Shown: one piece after another, positions 1-8,790 of the stretch
Numbering within the stretch: position 1 is the stretch's first letter
Layout of the letters: each line of letters starts with the position of its first letter
Origin: Dyella lutea
Lineage (GTDB): Bacteria > Pseudomonadota > Gammaproteobacteria > Xanthomonadales > Rhodanobacteraceae
Reading direction: 5' to 3'
DNA length: 64,000 bases
Assembly (NCBI RefSeq): GCF_024158035.1
Contig: NZ_JAMZEK010000005.1
Coordinates: forward strand, 124,001 to 188,000
Position numbers and translations under genes: made by a program
The notes under the pieces: generated by a model
What the model saw: the letters and a program-made list of their open reading frames with translations, nothing else
Database searches by the model: none
Told to the model about the DNA's origin: nothing

Positions 1-510
1 GAGGCCGAGCTGCTGGCCGATCCGAAGGAGCGCGCCGAGCACGTGATGCTGATCGATCTTGGCCGCAACGATGTGGGCCGCATCACCGAGACGGGCAGCG
101 TGGCGGTCACCGAGTCCTTCGTGGTCGAGCGCTACTCGCACGTGATGCACATCGTCAGCCAGGTCGAGGGCGAGTTGCGCGACGGGCTGTCCTACATGGA
201 CGTGCTCAAGGCCACTTTCCCGGCCGGCACGGTCAGCGGTGCGCCGAAGATCCGCGCGCTGGAAATCATCCAGGAGCTGGAGCCGGTCAAGCGCAACATC
301 TACGCCGGCGCGATCGGCTGGATCGGCTGGTGGGGCGACGCCGACACCGCCATTGCGATCCGCACCGCGGTGATCCAGGACGGCCGCCTGCACGTGCAGG
401 CCGGCGCCGGCATCGTCTACGACTCCGATCCCGCATCGGAGTGGGAGGAGACGATGAACAAGGGCCGCGCGCTGTTCCGCGCCGTGGCCCAGGCGGCGAA
501 AGGACTGTGA
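1..510 (+). CDS. trpE: Anthranilate synthase component I, C-terminal part (5' end outside window)
   Basis: The frame is open from base 1, so only the last ~169 codons are present. TrpE converts chorismate plus ammonia (from TrpG) to anthranilate, the first committed step of tryptophan synthesis. The chorismate-binding core is clear: [11 protein letters not shown] near the window start, then [11 protein letters not shown], then the [20 protein letters not shown] stretch and the terminal [12 protein letters not shown] motif. All of these are hallmark blocks of the TrpE/PabB family. The nearest glutamine amidotransferase partner, trpG, is ~43.7 kb downstream, so the trp genes are split here. PabB is an alternative, but the trpGDC cluster on the same strand downstream favours TrpE. 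Confidence 0.93.
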   Translation, partial: EAELLADPKERAEHVMLIDLGRNDVGRITETGSVAVTESFVVERYSHVMHIVSQVEGELRDGLSYMDVLKATFPAGTVSGAPKIRALEIIQELEPVKRNIYAGAIGWIGWWGDADTAIAIRTAVIQDGRLHVQAGAGIVYDSDPASEWEETMNKGRALFRAVAQAAKGL

Positions 511-515
511 GTCGC

Positions 516-1202
516 ATGGTCCGTCACGGAGGCGCCGGCGTGCTGCTGGCCGGCGTGCTGGCTGCGGGCGTGCACGCCGACGAGGTGCCGCGGGCACCGG
601 CCTGGCCCGACACCGCGCTTGCCCGCACCGAGGCGCTGGCCCTGCTGCAGACCCTCAATGCGGACCTGCTCAGCCACGACAGTGCCACGCTGACGCTGGA
701 GCGCTGGTGCGCGGCACACGGCATGGCCTCGCCCGCGAAGGTCACTGCCGAGCACGTGCATGGCCCGGCCCGCCCCCTGCCGGACGATCTGCGCGCGCAG
801 CTCGGCATCGCCGCCGACGAGCCGGTCGCCTACCGCCGGGTCGCGCTGCGCTGCGGCGGGCGCACATTGTCCGAAGCGGAGAACTGGTACGTGCCGTCGC
901 GCCTGACCGCCGCCATGAACCACACCCTGGAAACCACCGACACGCCCTTCGGCAAGGTCGTCCGACCGCTGCATTTCCGCCGCCGCACGTTGTCCGCCAA
1001 GCTGCTCTGGTCGCCGCTGCCATCCGGCTGGGAGCAGGCCGCCGAACTGCCGGCCGATCATGCCGGCCTGCTGCCGATACCGCCGCGCCTGCTGCAGCAC
1101 CGTGCGCTGTTGTTCGATGGGGAAGGGCATCCCTTCAGCGCGCTGATCGAGACCTATACCGACCAGGTGCTGGCGTTCGAGCCCCCCTCCGCGCACCCGT
1201 GA
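516..1202 (+). CDS. Predicted exported chorismate-lyase/UTRA-fold protein
   Basis: A 228-residue protein starting 5 bp after trpE. The first ~22 residues (MVRHGGAGVLLAGVLAAG...HA) look like a signal peptide. The remainder follows the order of UbiC-type chorismate pyruvate-lyase: an N-terminal helix with LLSHDSATLTLE, then LPDDLRAQLG, then YRRVALRCGGRTLSEAENWYV, then a TPFG motif, and near the C-terminus a basic strand followed by SALIETYTDQVL. In UbiC the matching C-terminal segment carries a catalytic Glu, and a Glu is present here. Chorismate is the TrpE substrate, so the neighbour is suggestive. An exported chorismate lyase would be unusual. The enzyme activity is inference; the fold call is moderate. 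Confidence 0.6.
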   Translation: MVRHGGAGVLLAGVLAAGVHADEVPRAPAWPDTALARTEALALLQTLNADLLSHDSATLTLERWCAAHGMASPAKVTAEHVHGPARPLPDDLRAQLGIAADEPVAYRRVALRCGGRTLSEAENWYVPSRLTAAMNHTLETTDTPFGKVVRPLHFRRRTLSAKLLWSPLPSGWEQAAELPADHAGLLPIPPRLLQHRALLFDGEGHPFSALIETYTDQVLAFEPPSAHP

Positions 1203-1267
1203 AAGCGGGTTAACATGCTGATCGGCGCTGCCCAGGCGTCGAACCGCAAGGCCCGTCCGAGACCGCC

Positions 1268-1639
1268 ATGTACGATCACGAACTCGCCCGTCTGCCCTAT
1301 CGTCGCCCACCGATGAACCGCGGGATCGATCCGCAGCGGTTGAACTGGCTGTGGCGCCTGATCTGCGAACTGGGCGAGGTGCAGCCGGACGAAGTGGTCG
1401 AAGCCCTGCACGCGGCGGTGGTACCGGTCGATGCGCATCGCGCGCGCAGCTGGACGGTCGGCGATCGGGACCCGGGCTTCTTTCCGATCACCCTGGCCGA
1501 ACTCGAGCGCAACATGCGTGCGCTGATCGCCCTGCGCCAGGCCCGCGAACACACCGAGCGTGGCCTGCAGCGCGCCGTGGCCGACTCGGCCGCCCTTGAC
1601 GGCGACCCGCCCGCCCGGGATCTGCCGCTGGAGTGGTGA
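1268..1639 (+). CDS. Small conserved-looking hypothetical protein
   Basis: A 123-residue protein that I do not recognise. It is predicted to be soluble and mostly helical, with an alternating acidic/basic composition (for example LICELGEVQPDEVVEALHAAVV and LAELERNMRALIALRQAREHTERGLQRAV). There is no signal peptide or membrane segment. It lies between the exported UbiC-like gene and recC on the same strand, with 65 bp and 77 bp gaps. Third codon positions are strongly G/C as in the neighbours, which argues that it is a real gene. Confidence 0.6.
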   Translation: MYDHELARLPYRRPPMNRGIDPQRLNWLWRLICELGEVQPDEVVEALHAAVVPVDAHRARSWTVGDRDPGFFPITLAELERNMRALIALRQAREHTERGLQRAVADSAALDGDPPARDLPLEW

Positions 1640-1679
1640 ATCCCGCCACCGTCGCAGCCACTGCGATGCCCCGGTGATG

Positions 1680-1709
1680 TGATGGCGGCCTCCTGCCGCC
1701 GGCTATCAT
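1680..1709 (+). promoter_or_regulatory. Candidate promoter for recC with -10 TATCAT
   Basis: TATCAT at 1704-1709 is followed by the recC ATG at 1717. A start site about 7 bases after the -10 would fall at or just before the ATG, and no Shine-Dalgarno sequence is visible before that ATG. The -35 is weak (TGATGG at 1680-1685 with an 18-base spacer). The GGCTATCAT word recurs in front of rplM (around 50088-50195 region, -10 at 50190) and trpG (44200-44205). The call rests on pattern only. Confidence 0.35.
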
Positions 1710-1716
1710 CCCGACG

Positions 1717-4700
1717 ATGCGTACTGCCCCCACGGACGAATTCCACCGCGGCCTGGTGATCTACCGGGCCAGCCGGCTCGAGGCCCTGCTCGACCCGCTG
1801 CTGCAGCTGCTCGACAGCGCGCCGCCGGCCCACGTGCTGGCGCCGCAGACGGTGATCGCCGCGCACCCGGGCATGCGGCACTGGCTGGCCGGCGCGCTGG
1901 CTCGGCGGCGCGGCCCGGGCGGCATCGTCGCCAACCTGCGCATCTCGCTGCCCAGCAGCTGGCTCGACGAGCTGGCGCTCAGCGTGCTCGGCAGCGGCGC
2001 GGTGGCGCTCACGCCGTACCGGCGCGACCGCCTGCGCTGGCGCATCCACGAACACCTGCCGGCGATCGACGACACCCGCGTGCAGGGTTACCTCGCCGGC
2101 GGCGACGCGGCGCGTCGCCGCTACCAGCTGGCCGACCGGCTGGCGCGGCTGTACACGCAGTACCTGGTGTACCGGCCGGACTGGCTCGACGGCTGGGAGC
2201 ACGGCCGCGACGACGTGCCGGAACCCACCTTCATGGCGCCGCTGTGGCGCCAGCTGCGCGCGGAGATCGGCCTGCCGCACCGCGGCGAGCGCGTGCAGGC
2301 GCTGGTGCGCGAGCTGGCGCGCGATCCCGCCCGCCACGCCAGCGACGAGCCGCTGCACCTGTTCGGCATCAGCCATCTCGCCCCGGCCGAGCTGGCCCTG
2401 CTGGGCGCGGTGAGCCAGCTGCGTCCGGTGGTGCTGTACGTGCCCGATCCCTGCCGCGAGTTCTGGGCCGGCCTGCGCGGCGAGCGCGAGCAGCTGCGCG
2501 AGCTGGCCCGCCGCACCGACTTCGGCGAGGCCTCCGAGCAGCACTTCCTGCAGATGGGGCATCCGCTGCTCGCCGCCTGGGGTCGCATGGGCCAGCACTT
2601 CATGCTCAACCTGCAGCACTTCGACGACGCCATCGCCATGGACGTGCGCCACTGGCAGGACGAGGCGCCGTCACCGGGTGAGCGCGACGGCCTGCTGCAG
2701 CGGCTGCAGGAAAGCCTGCGCGCGCTCGATCCCGCGTTGATCGCGCCGTTGCGGGGCGGCACCGACGTGGCGCTGGCCGACCGCTCGCTGCGCGTGCACC
2801 TGTGCCACACCCGGCTGCGCGAACTCGAAGTGCTGCGCGATGCGCTGCTCGCCGAGCTGGCCGCGCGGCCGGACCTGAAGCCCTCGGACATCGTGGTGAT
2901 GGCGCCGGACATCGCCGCCTACGTGCCGCTGCTGCCGGCGGTGTTCGGCGAGGCCGGCCGCCATCATGGGCCGCTGCCGTACCACCTGGCCGACGTGGCG
3001 GTGGCGCGCACGCATCCGCTGCTCGACGCGTTCAGCCGGCTGCTGGCGGTACCCGAATCGCGGCTCACCGCGCCCGAGCTGCTCGACCTGATGCAGGTGC
3101 CGGAGGTGGCCCGGGCGCTGGGTCTGGATGAGGGCGATATCGACACGCTGGCGCGCTGGCTGCGCCAGGGACGCGTGGCCTGGGCGCTGGACGGCGCATT
3201 CCGCGAAGGCTTCGGCGTGCCCGGCATCGACGAGCACACCTTCGCCTGGGGCATGGACCGCCTGCTCGCCGGCTACGTGCTGGGCGACGCCGACACCGGC
3301 GACACGGGCTGGAGCCTGCCGGACGGCGAGCTGTGGCCGGCCGAAGGCGTACACGGTCCGCAGGCGGCGATCCTCGGCGCGCTGGACCGCCTCCTGCTGG
3401 CGCTGGCCGAACTGCATCGCGACGCGTCCGAGCCGCGCACCGCCTCGGCCTGGGCGATGCGGCTGGAGCGCCTGCTCGACACGCTGTTCCGCATCGATCC
3501 GCGCGACCGCGAGGCGGTGGAGGCGCTGTCGTTGCTGCGCCGCTTCCTGCAGGCGACCCGCCTGGAGACCGCCGACTGCGGGCTCGATCCGCTGCTGGAG
3601 TTTTCGGTGGTGCGCGAGGTGCTGCGCGAGCGGCTCGCCGCCGCGCCGGAGCGCCAGCGCTTCCTGCTCGGCGGCGTCACCTTCTGCGGCATGGTCCCGC
3701 AGCGCGCGATCCCGTTCCGGGTGGTCGCCGTGCTCGGCCTCAACGACGGCGAGTTCCCGCGCAGCCTGGGCGACGCCGGGCTCGACCTGATGCAGCGCCA
3801 TCGTCGCCTTGGCGACCGCGACGTGCGCAGCGACGACCGCTACCTGTTCCTGGAGACGGTGATGGCCGCGCGCGAGGTGCTGCATCTCTCCTACCTCGGC
3901 GAGGGCGTGCGCGACGGCAAGCCGCGCAACCCGGCCGCGCCGCTGGCCGAGCTGCTGCAGTGCCTGGACGACCGGGCCAACCTGCGCGACGTCGCGGCCG
4001 AGGAAGACGACCGGCCGCCCGCCCCGGGCCGGCCGCGCACGATCCATCGGCCGTGGCGGATCAAGCACCCGCTGCAGCCGTTCGACCGTCGCTACTTCGA
4101 CGGCAGCGACCCGCGCCTGTTCACCTTCGACGGTGGCAGCGCCGGCATGGTGCGTGGCGCGCCGGTCAGGCCATTCCTCGAGCCGGCCGAAGTGGCCCCG
4201 TCAGCGGCCGACGACGACGCTGGCGTGATCGCGCTGCGCGAGGTGCAGGCCTATTTCCGCGATCCCGCGCGGCAGTTGCTGGCGCAGCGGCTGCATATCC
4301 GCCTCGACGCGCTGGAGGACGACCGCCTGCAGGCCGACGAACCGCTGCAGCCGGGCTTCAGTGCGGTGGACCAGGTCGGGCGACGGCTGTTCTTCGAGGC
4401 GCTGGGCGAGGGCCGCTTCGCGCTGCCGGAACAGGCCCCGGCCTGGCTGCGGCTGAGCGGCCTGCTGCCGGGCGGCCGGCTTGGCCTGGCCGCCTGGATG
4501 GCCGAGCGCGACGCGGTGAACGCGCTGCTCAAGGTTGCCGAAGCGCATCCCTTGTTCGCCGGTACGCTGCCCCAGCGCCAGCCGCGCGCGCTGGCGCTCA
4601 CGGTAGGTGAACACACGGTAGAAGGTTCGCTGGAGCGCGTGTTCGACACCGACGGGGCGTTATGGCTGTTCGAGGCCTGGCCTGGCAAGAAGGCTGAGTC

Positions 4701-5190
4701 GCTGACGTTCGCCCAGCGCGTGCCGCTGTTCCTCGACTGGGCGCTGCTGCGCCTCGCCGCCGATACCGCCACGCCGGTGCGGGTGGCGGTGTTCACCGCG
4801 GACGAAAAGACCGATGTGGGCGCCCCGTTCAATGCCTGGGACGAGGCGATGCTCGCCGCGGCGCCGGAGACGGCGCGCGAGATGCGCGAGGCGCTGGCCG
4901 CGCGCATCGCTGCGTTGCTGACCATCTGGCGCCAGGCGCAGCGCCAGCCGCTGCCGTATTTTCCGCGCACCAGCTGGGCCGCGCTGGACGAGAAGGCCGA
5001 CGCCGCGCGCCAGGCCTGGGAGGGCGGCTTCGCCACCGGCGAGCGCGACTACGCTCCCGGCTACGCGCGCCTGCTCGCCGGTGAGACGAGCTTCGCCGAC
5101 GGCCAGCCGTCGCACGCGGAATTGCAGGCGCTGGCGCTGCGCCTGGCGCGCCTCATCGATCCGACCACGCTGGGTGAGGTGAACGCATGA
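1717..5190 (+). CDS. recC: Exodeoxyribonuclease V subunit gamma (RecC)
   Basis: A 1157-residue protein (E. coli RecC is 1122). RecC is the Chi-scanning, DNA-splitting subunit of the RecBCD helicase-nuclease that processes double-strand breaks for RecA and degrades foreign linear DNA. The N-terminal start (GLVIYRASRLEALLDPLL), the inactive-helicase core with HTVIAAHPGMRHWL-like and LFGISHLAPAEL segments, FRVVAVLGLNDGEFPR in the middle and the LLDLMQVPEV region are characteristic. It overlaps recB by ATGA (5187-5190), showing translational coupling. Start chosen at the ATG 8 bases after a TATCAT box; see the promoter entry. No frameshift was seen. Confidence 0.95.
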   Translation: MRTAPTDEFHRGLVIYRASRLEALLDPLLQLLDSAPPAHVLAPQTVIAAHPGMRHWLAGALARRRGPGGIVANLRISLPSSWLDELALSVLGSGAVALTPYRRDRLRWRIHEHLPAIDDTRVQGYLAGGDAARRRYQLADRLARLYTQYLVYRPDWLDGWEHGRDDVPEPTFMAPLWRQLRAEIGLPHRGERVQALVRELARDPARHASDEPLHLFGISHLAPAELALLGAVSQLRPVVLYVPDPCREFWAGLRGEREQLRELARRTDFGEASEQHFLQMGHPLLAAWGRMGQHFMLNLQHFDDAIAMDVRHWQDEAPSPGERDGLLQRLQESLRALDPALIAPLRGGTDVALADRSLRVHLCHTRLRELEVLRDALLAELAARPDLKPSDIVVMAPDIAAYVPLLPAVFGEAGRHHGPLPYHLADVAVARTHPLLDAFSRLLAVPESRLTAPELLDLMQVPEVARALGLDEGDIDTLARWLRQGRVAWALDGAFREGFGVPGIDEHTFAWGMDRLLAGYVLGDADTGDTGWSLPDGELWPAEGVHGPQAAILGALDRLLLALAELHRDASEPRTASAWAMRLERLLDTLFRIDPRDREAVEALSLLRRFLQATRLETADCGLDPLLEFSVVREVLRERLAAAPERQRFLLGGVTFCGMVPQRAIPFRVVAVLGLNDGEFPRSLGDAGLDLMQRHRRLGDRDVRSDDRYLFLETVMAAREVLHLSYLGEGVRDGKPRNPAAPLAELLQCLDDRANLRDVAAEEDDRPPAPGRPRTIHRPWRIKHPLQPFDRRYFDGSDPRLFTFDGGSAGMVRGAPVRPFLEPAEVAPSAADDDAGVIALREVQAYFRDPARQLLAQRLHIRLDALEDDRLQADEPLQPGFSAVDQVGRRLFFEALGEGRFALPEQAPAWLRLSGLLPGGRLGLAAWMAERDAVNALLKVAEAHPLFAGTLPQRQPRALALTVGEHTVEGSLERVFDTDGALWLFEAWPGKKAESLTFAQRVPLFLDWALLRLAADTATPVRVAVFTADEKTDVGAPFNAWDEAMLAAAPETAREMREALAARIAALLTIWRQAQRQPLPYFPRTSWAALDEKADAARQAWEGGFATGERDYAPGYARLLAGETSFADGQPSHAELQALALRLARLIDPTTLGEVNA

Positions 5191-8100
5191 CCGGCACCGC
5201 CGAACACGCCGCCGCGCTCGACTGGACCCGGCTGCAGCTGGCCGGCGATGGCCGCACCCTGATCGAGGCCAGCGCCGGCACGGGCAAGACCTGGACCATC
5301 GCCGTGCTCTACCTGCGCCTGCTGCTGGAACAGGGTTTGAGCCCGCGCGCCGTGGTCGTCACCACCTTCACCGACGCGGCGGCGCAGGAACTGCGCGAGC
5401 GCCTGCGCGCCAAGCTGGTATGGGGCGAGATGGCCGCGGCGGATTGGCAGGCCGGCACCGCCGCGGCGAACGTCGGCGCCGACCTCGCCTGGCTGCAGGC
5501 GCGCTGGCAGGATGATCCCGCCCTGGCCGAACGCGACCGCCTGCGCCTGCGGCTGGCCCAGGCCGAGCTGGATCTGGCCCCGGTGGGCACCATCCACAGC
5601 CTGTGCCGGCGCATCCTCGGCGACTTTCCCTTCGAGAGCGGTGCCGGCTTCCAGCTGGGCGAGATGGTGTCGTCCGAGGCGTTGCTGGACGAGTGGTCGG
5701 CGGACCTGTGGCGACGGCAGCAGCAGGGCGAGGTCGCGGTGCCGGAAGCGCCCACGTCGCTGGCCGCACTGCGTCGCCAGCTCAAGGCCTACCTGCAGCC
5801 CGGTGTCGCGCTGTGGGCACCCGACGCGGCCTTCCTGGATGCCGAGTTACCGACAGAGCAGGCCGACGCGCTGGAGACCTTCGCTGCCGCCAAGGCGAAC
5901 TTCCTGCCGCGCAAGACCGCGCTGAAGAACGCGCTGCTGGCACTGGCGCAGTGGCTGCGCGAGCGCGGCGAGCTGCCCAAGGCCTCGGCCATTGCCAACC
6001 TGCTCGCCGCCGAGAGCGATGCCGCCGAGCAGCTCACCGCCGAGGCGCTGGCTGCATCCGATACACAGGCCTTGCTCGCCTTCGCCACCCGCGCCGGCCG
6101 GTTGTTCGAATACGCCGCCAGGGCCGACGAAGTGTGCGCCTGGCAGGGCTGGCTGGCGCAGGTGCAGGCCTGGCGCGAAGAGCGCCTCGCCGCCCGCGGC
6201 CAGCTCAGCTTCGACGAGCTGATCGCCCGCGTCGGCGCCGCGCTGGCCCGTGATGACCGTGCGCTGGCCGACCGCCTGCATTCGGCGTGGCCGGTGGCGC
6301 TGGTGGACGAGTTCCAGGACACCGACGGCCAGCAGTACGACATCCTGCGCGCGATCTACAGCGACGCCGTCGGCGTGCCGCGCGGGCGGCTGGTGATGAT
6401 CGGCGACCCCAAGCAGGCGATCTACCGCTTCCGCGGTGGCGACATCCACACCTACCTGCGCGCCGCCGACGGCGCCGACCAGGTGCTGCGGCTGGACACC
6501 AACCACCGCTCCTCGCGCCCGCTGGTCGCGGCGCTGAACCAGTTCTACCAGACCGCCGGCGAGGTGCTGAGCGCGGATCCGGAAGGCCGCATCCGCGTCG
6601 AGCCGGTCAAGGCCAGCGGTCGCCGCGACGGCGCGCCGTACACCGTCGACGGCGCGCCCGTGGCGCAGCCGCTGCGGTTCCACGGGCAGCCGGACTATCC
6701 GGCGTCGGTGCCCGCGCGCTCGCGCGAGGCGCTGGACGCCTGCGCGCGGCAGATCGCCGAGTTGCTGGCCTCCGGCCGCCATCGCATCGGCGACCGCGCC
6801 GTGCAGCCGGGCGACATCGCCGTGCTGCTGCCCGGAAACCAGGACATCACCGAGCTGCGCGCGCGGCTGCAGCGCCTGGGCGTGCCCTGCGTGGGCGCGG
6901 GCCGCTCCAGCGTGTTCGCGCTGGACGTGGCGCGCGAGCTGCAGATCCTGCTCTACGGCATCGACCATGCCAGCGACGAGGGCGCGGTGCGCGCGGCGCT
7001 GGCGACGCGGCTGTACGGGCTCGGCTTCCACGCGCTGAGGGCGCTGCGCGAGCAGCCGGAAGCCTGGCTCGACTACGAGCAGCAGTTCCAGCAGTGGCGG
7101 CTGCGCTGGCAGCGCGAGGGCGTGCTGGCGGTGGTGCGCGAGCTGATCGAGCATGCGGCGCCCGCGTTGCTGGCCGGCGACGACGGCGAACGCATGCTCA
7201 CCGACCTGCGCCACCTCGGCGAGCTGCTGCAGGCGCAGGCCGATCAGCTGCACGGCAGCGAGCAGCTGCTGGCCTGGTTCGCCCGTCAGCGCGAGGGCGA
7301 GGCCGCCGGTGGCGACGCCGCGGACGAGCAGCAGCTGCGAATCGAGTCCGACGCGCAGCGCGTGCGTCTGATGACCCTGCACGCCAGCAAGGGCCTGGAG
7401 TTCAACCTGGTGTTCCTGCCGCTGATGTGGGACCACACGCGCAACGCCAACGACACGCTGCCGGTGATCGACGAACCGCTGTGCGGCCGGCGCGTGATCG
7501 GCTTCGGCAAGGCGGCCAAGGCGCAGTACGACCGCGAAGGTCAGGACGAGCGCTTCCGCGTGCTGTACGTGGCGCTGACCCGCGCCGTGTACGCCTGCCA
7601 CGTCTACGTGCTGCCGCCGGATCGTCCGGCCAAGGCCAATAGCGACAAGCCGGCCAGCGATCCAGAGCGCGCACCGCTGGACGTGTCGATCGAGCGCCTG
7701 CTCGCCGCGCAGGCCGCCGGCCTCGACCTGGCGACGGCGGCGCCACAGCTCGGCTGGTCCGACGACGGCTGGCCGTGGCGCGGCGAACGCCTCGCGCTGG
7801 ACGCGGTGGAAGAGAGCGAACGCGTGCCGCGCAAGGAACCGCCGCCGCATCCGGATGCGCGCGTCTACAGCTTCTCCAACCTGGTCCGCGGCGCCCACGA
7901 GGGCACGCTGGAAGACGCGGCCGCCAGCGACGAGGCGCCGGCCACCGATGCGGCCGCCGAGGCGCTCGACGCGGCACTGCCCGCGGCCGAACCGGCGCCG
8001 CCGCATCCGGAGCTGCAGGCGCTGGCGGCAATCCGCGGCGCCGACATCGGCAACGCGCTGCACGCGATGTTCGAGCACCGCACCATCGGCGAGCCGATGA

Positions 8101-8735
8101 CCCGCCAGCTTGGCCTGATCGACCGCGAGCTCGGCGACGCCGGCGTGCCGCTGGACGAGCGCGAGCGCCCGGCGCTGATCGAGCGGATCGCGCGGCGGCT
8201 GCAGGCGAACCTCGAGGCCGAGCTGCTTCCCGGCCTGCGGCTCGGCGACGTGCCGCCGCAGCGCCAGCTGGCCGAGATGGAGTTCCACTACCTGCTCGAC
8301 GGCGCCACGATTGCCGCGCTGCGCGAGGCCTGCGCGCGCCACGGCGATCCGACGCTGGTGCCGTTCACCGCGGTCAACCAGCTGCGCGGCCGGATGACCG
8401 GCAAGATCGACCTGATCCTCGAACACGACGGACGCTTCCACGTGCTCGACTACAAGAGCAACTACCTCGGCGACCATCTGGACGGCTATACGCCCGACGC
8501 GCTGCGCGTGGCGATGGACGACCACCAGTACCGCTTCCAGGCGCTGCTCTACACCGTGGCGGTGGACCGCATGCTGCGCCAGCGCCTGCCCGGCTACCGC
8601 CGCGACCGGCACCTGGGCGAGGCGATCTACCTGTTCGTGCGTGCGGTGGGGCTGGCGCCGCGCTCCGGCATCTGGCGCCACCGCTTCGACGATGCGCTGG
8701 TCGAGGCCGCCGACGCGGCGCTGGCCGGATTATGA
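5187..8735 (+). CDS. recB: Exodeoxyribonuclease V subunit beta, helicase-nuclease (RecB)
   Basis: A 1182-residue protein (E. coli 1180). This is the SF1A 3'-5' helicase and the only nuclease of RecBCD. Walker A EASAGTGKT lies at about residues 27-35, and the helicase motif II VDEFQDTD at about 372-379. GDPKQAIYRFRGGD and the LMTLHASKGLEF motif follow in order. The C-terminal RecB-type nuclease has GKIDLILEHDGRFHVLDYKSN around residues 1072-1092, with the catalytic Asp and Lys in DYK intact. The gene starts inside the recC stop. Its own TGA (8733-8735) overlaps an ATG at 8732, the kind of junction normally used to start recD, but recD lies 1.2 kb further on. Confidence 0.95.
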   Translation: MTGTAEHAAALDWTRLQLAGDGRTLIEASAGTGKTWTIAVLYLRLLLEQGLSPRAVVVTTFTDAAAQELRERLRAKLVWGEMAAADWQAGTAAANVGADLAWLQARWQDDPALAERDRLRLRLAQAELDLAPVGTIHSLCRRILGDFPFESGAGFQLGEMVSSEALLDEWSADLWRRQQQGEVAVPEAPTSLAALRRQLKAYLQPGVALWAPDAAFLDAELPTEQADALETFAAAKANFLPRKTALKNALLALAQWLRERGELPKASAIANLLAAESDAAEQLTAEALAASDTQALLAFATRAGRLFEYAARADEVCAWQGWLAQVQAWREERLAARGQLSFDELIARVGAALARDDRALADRLHSAWPVALVDEFQDTDGQQYDILRAIYSDAVGVPRGRLVMIGDPKQAIYRFRGGDIHTYLRAADGADQVLRLDTNHRSSRPLVAALNQFYQTAGEVLSADPEGRIRVEPVKASGRRDGAPYTVDGAPVAQPLRFHGQPDYPASVPARSREALDACARQIAELLASGRHRIGDRAVQPGDIAVLLPGNQDITELRARLQRLGVPCVGAGRSSVFALDVARELQILLYGIDHASDEGAVRAALATRLYGLGFHALRALREQPEAWLDYEQQFQQWRLRWQREGVLAVVRELIEHAAPALLAGDDGERMLTDLRHLGELLQAQADQLHGSEQLLAWFARQREGEAAGGDAADEQQLRIESDAQRVRLMTLHASKGLEFNLVFLPLMWDHTRNANDTLPVIDEPLCGRRVIGFGKAAKAQYDREGQDERFRVLYVALTRAVYACHVYVLPPDRPAKANSDKPASDPERAPLDVSIERLLAAQAAGLDLATAAPQLGWSDDGWPWRGERLALDAVEESERVPRKEPPPHPDARVYSFSNLVRGAHEGTLEDAAASDEAPATDAAAEALDAALPAAEPAPPHPELQALAAIRGADIGNALHAMFEHRTIGEPMTRQLGLIDRELGDAGVPLDERERPALIERIARRLQANLEAELLPGLRLGDVPPQRQLAEMEFHYLLDGATIAALREACARHGDPTLVPFTAVNQLRGRMTGKIDLILEHDGRFHVLDYKSNYLGDHLDGYTPDALRVAMDDHQYRFQALLYTVAVDRMLRQRLPGYRRDRHLGEAIYLFVRAVGLAPRSGIWRHRFDDALVEAADAALAGL

Positions 8736-8764
8736 CGTATTATGATGAAATTCATAAAATATGA
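8732..8764 (+). other. Ten-codon AT-rich mini-ORF at the recB end
   Basis: ATG at 8732 overlaps the recB TGA (ATGA). It reads ten codons (MTYYDEIHKI) and stops at 8762-8764, 26 bases before the downstream ATPase gene. All but one codon end in A or T, unlike the surrounding genes. It may be a translated leader or simply what is left of the original recB/recD overlap next to an insertion edge. There is no evidence of expression. Confidence 0.3.
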
Positions 8765-8769
8765 ATTCA
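8746..8769. promoter_or_regulatory. AT-rich imperfect palindrome upstream of the recBCD-embedded ATPase gene
   Basis: TGAAATTCAT (8746-8755), spacer AAAAT, then ATGAATTCA (8761-8769) form an inverted repeat with one extra A in the left arm. It is the most AT-rich stretch for kilobases in either direction and lies 22 bases upstream of the ATPase start. It could be an operator, or part of a promoter letting the ATPase (and recD) be expressed apart from recCB. No clear -35/-10 pair can be assigned. Confidence 0.4.
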
Positions 8770-8790
8770 CCATGAGGCGGGGATAAAGGC

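Noticed and set aside
2671-4068. 465-codon minus-strand frame inside recC
   Set aside because: Same shadow effect of high-GC codons; low-complexity translation and fully covered by recC.
5847-8681. 944-codon open frame on the minus strand through recB
   Set aside because: It is a mirror of the GC-rich coding strand: Arg/Gln/His/Ala-rich, no recognisable domain, no ribosome site, and recB is intact on the other strand.
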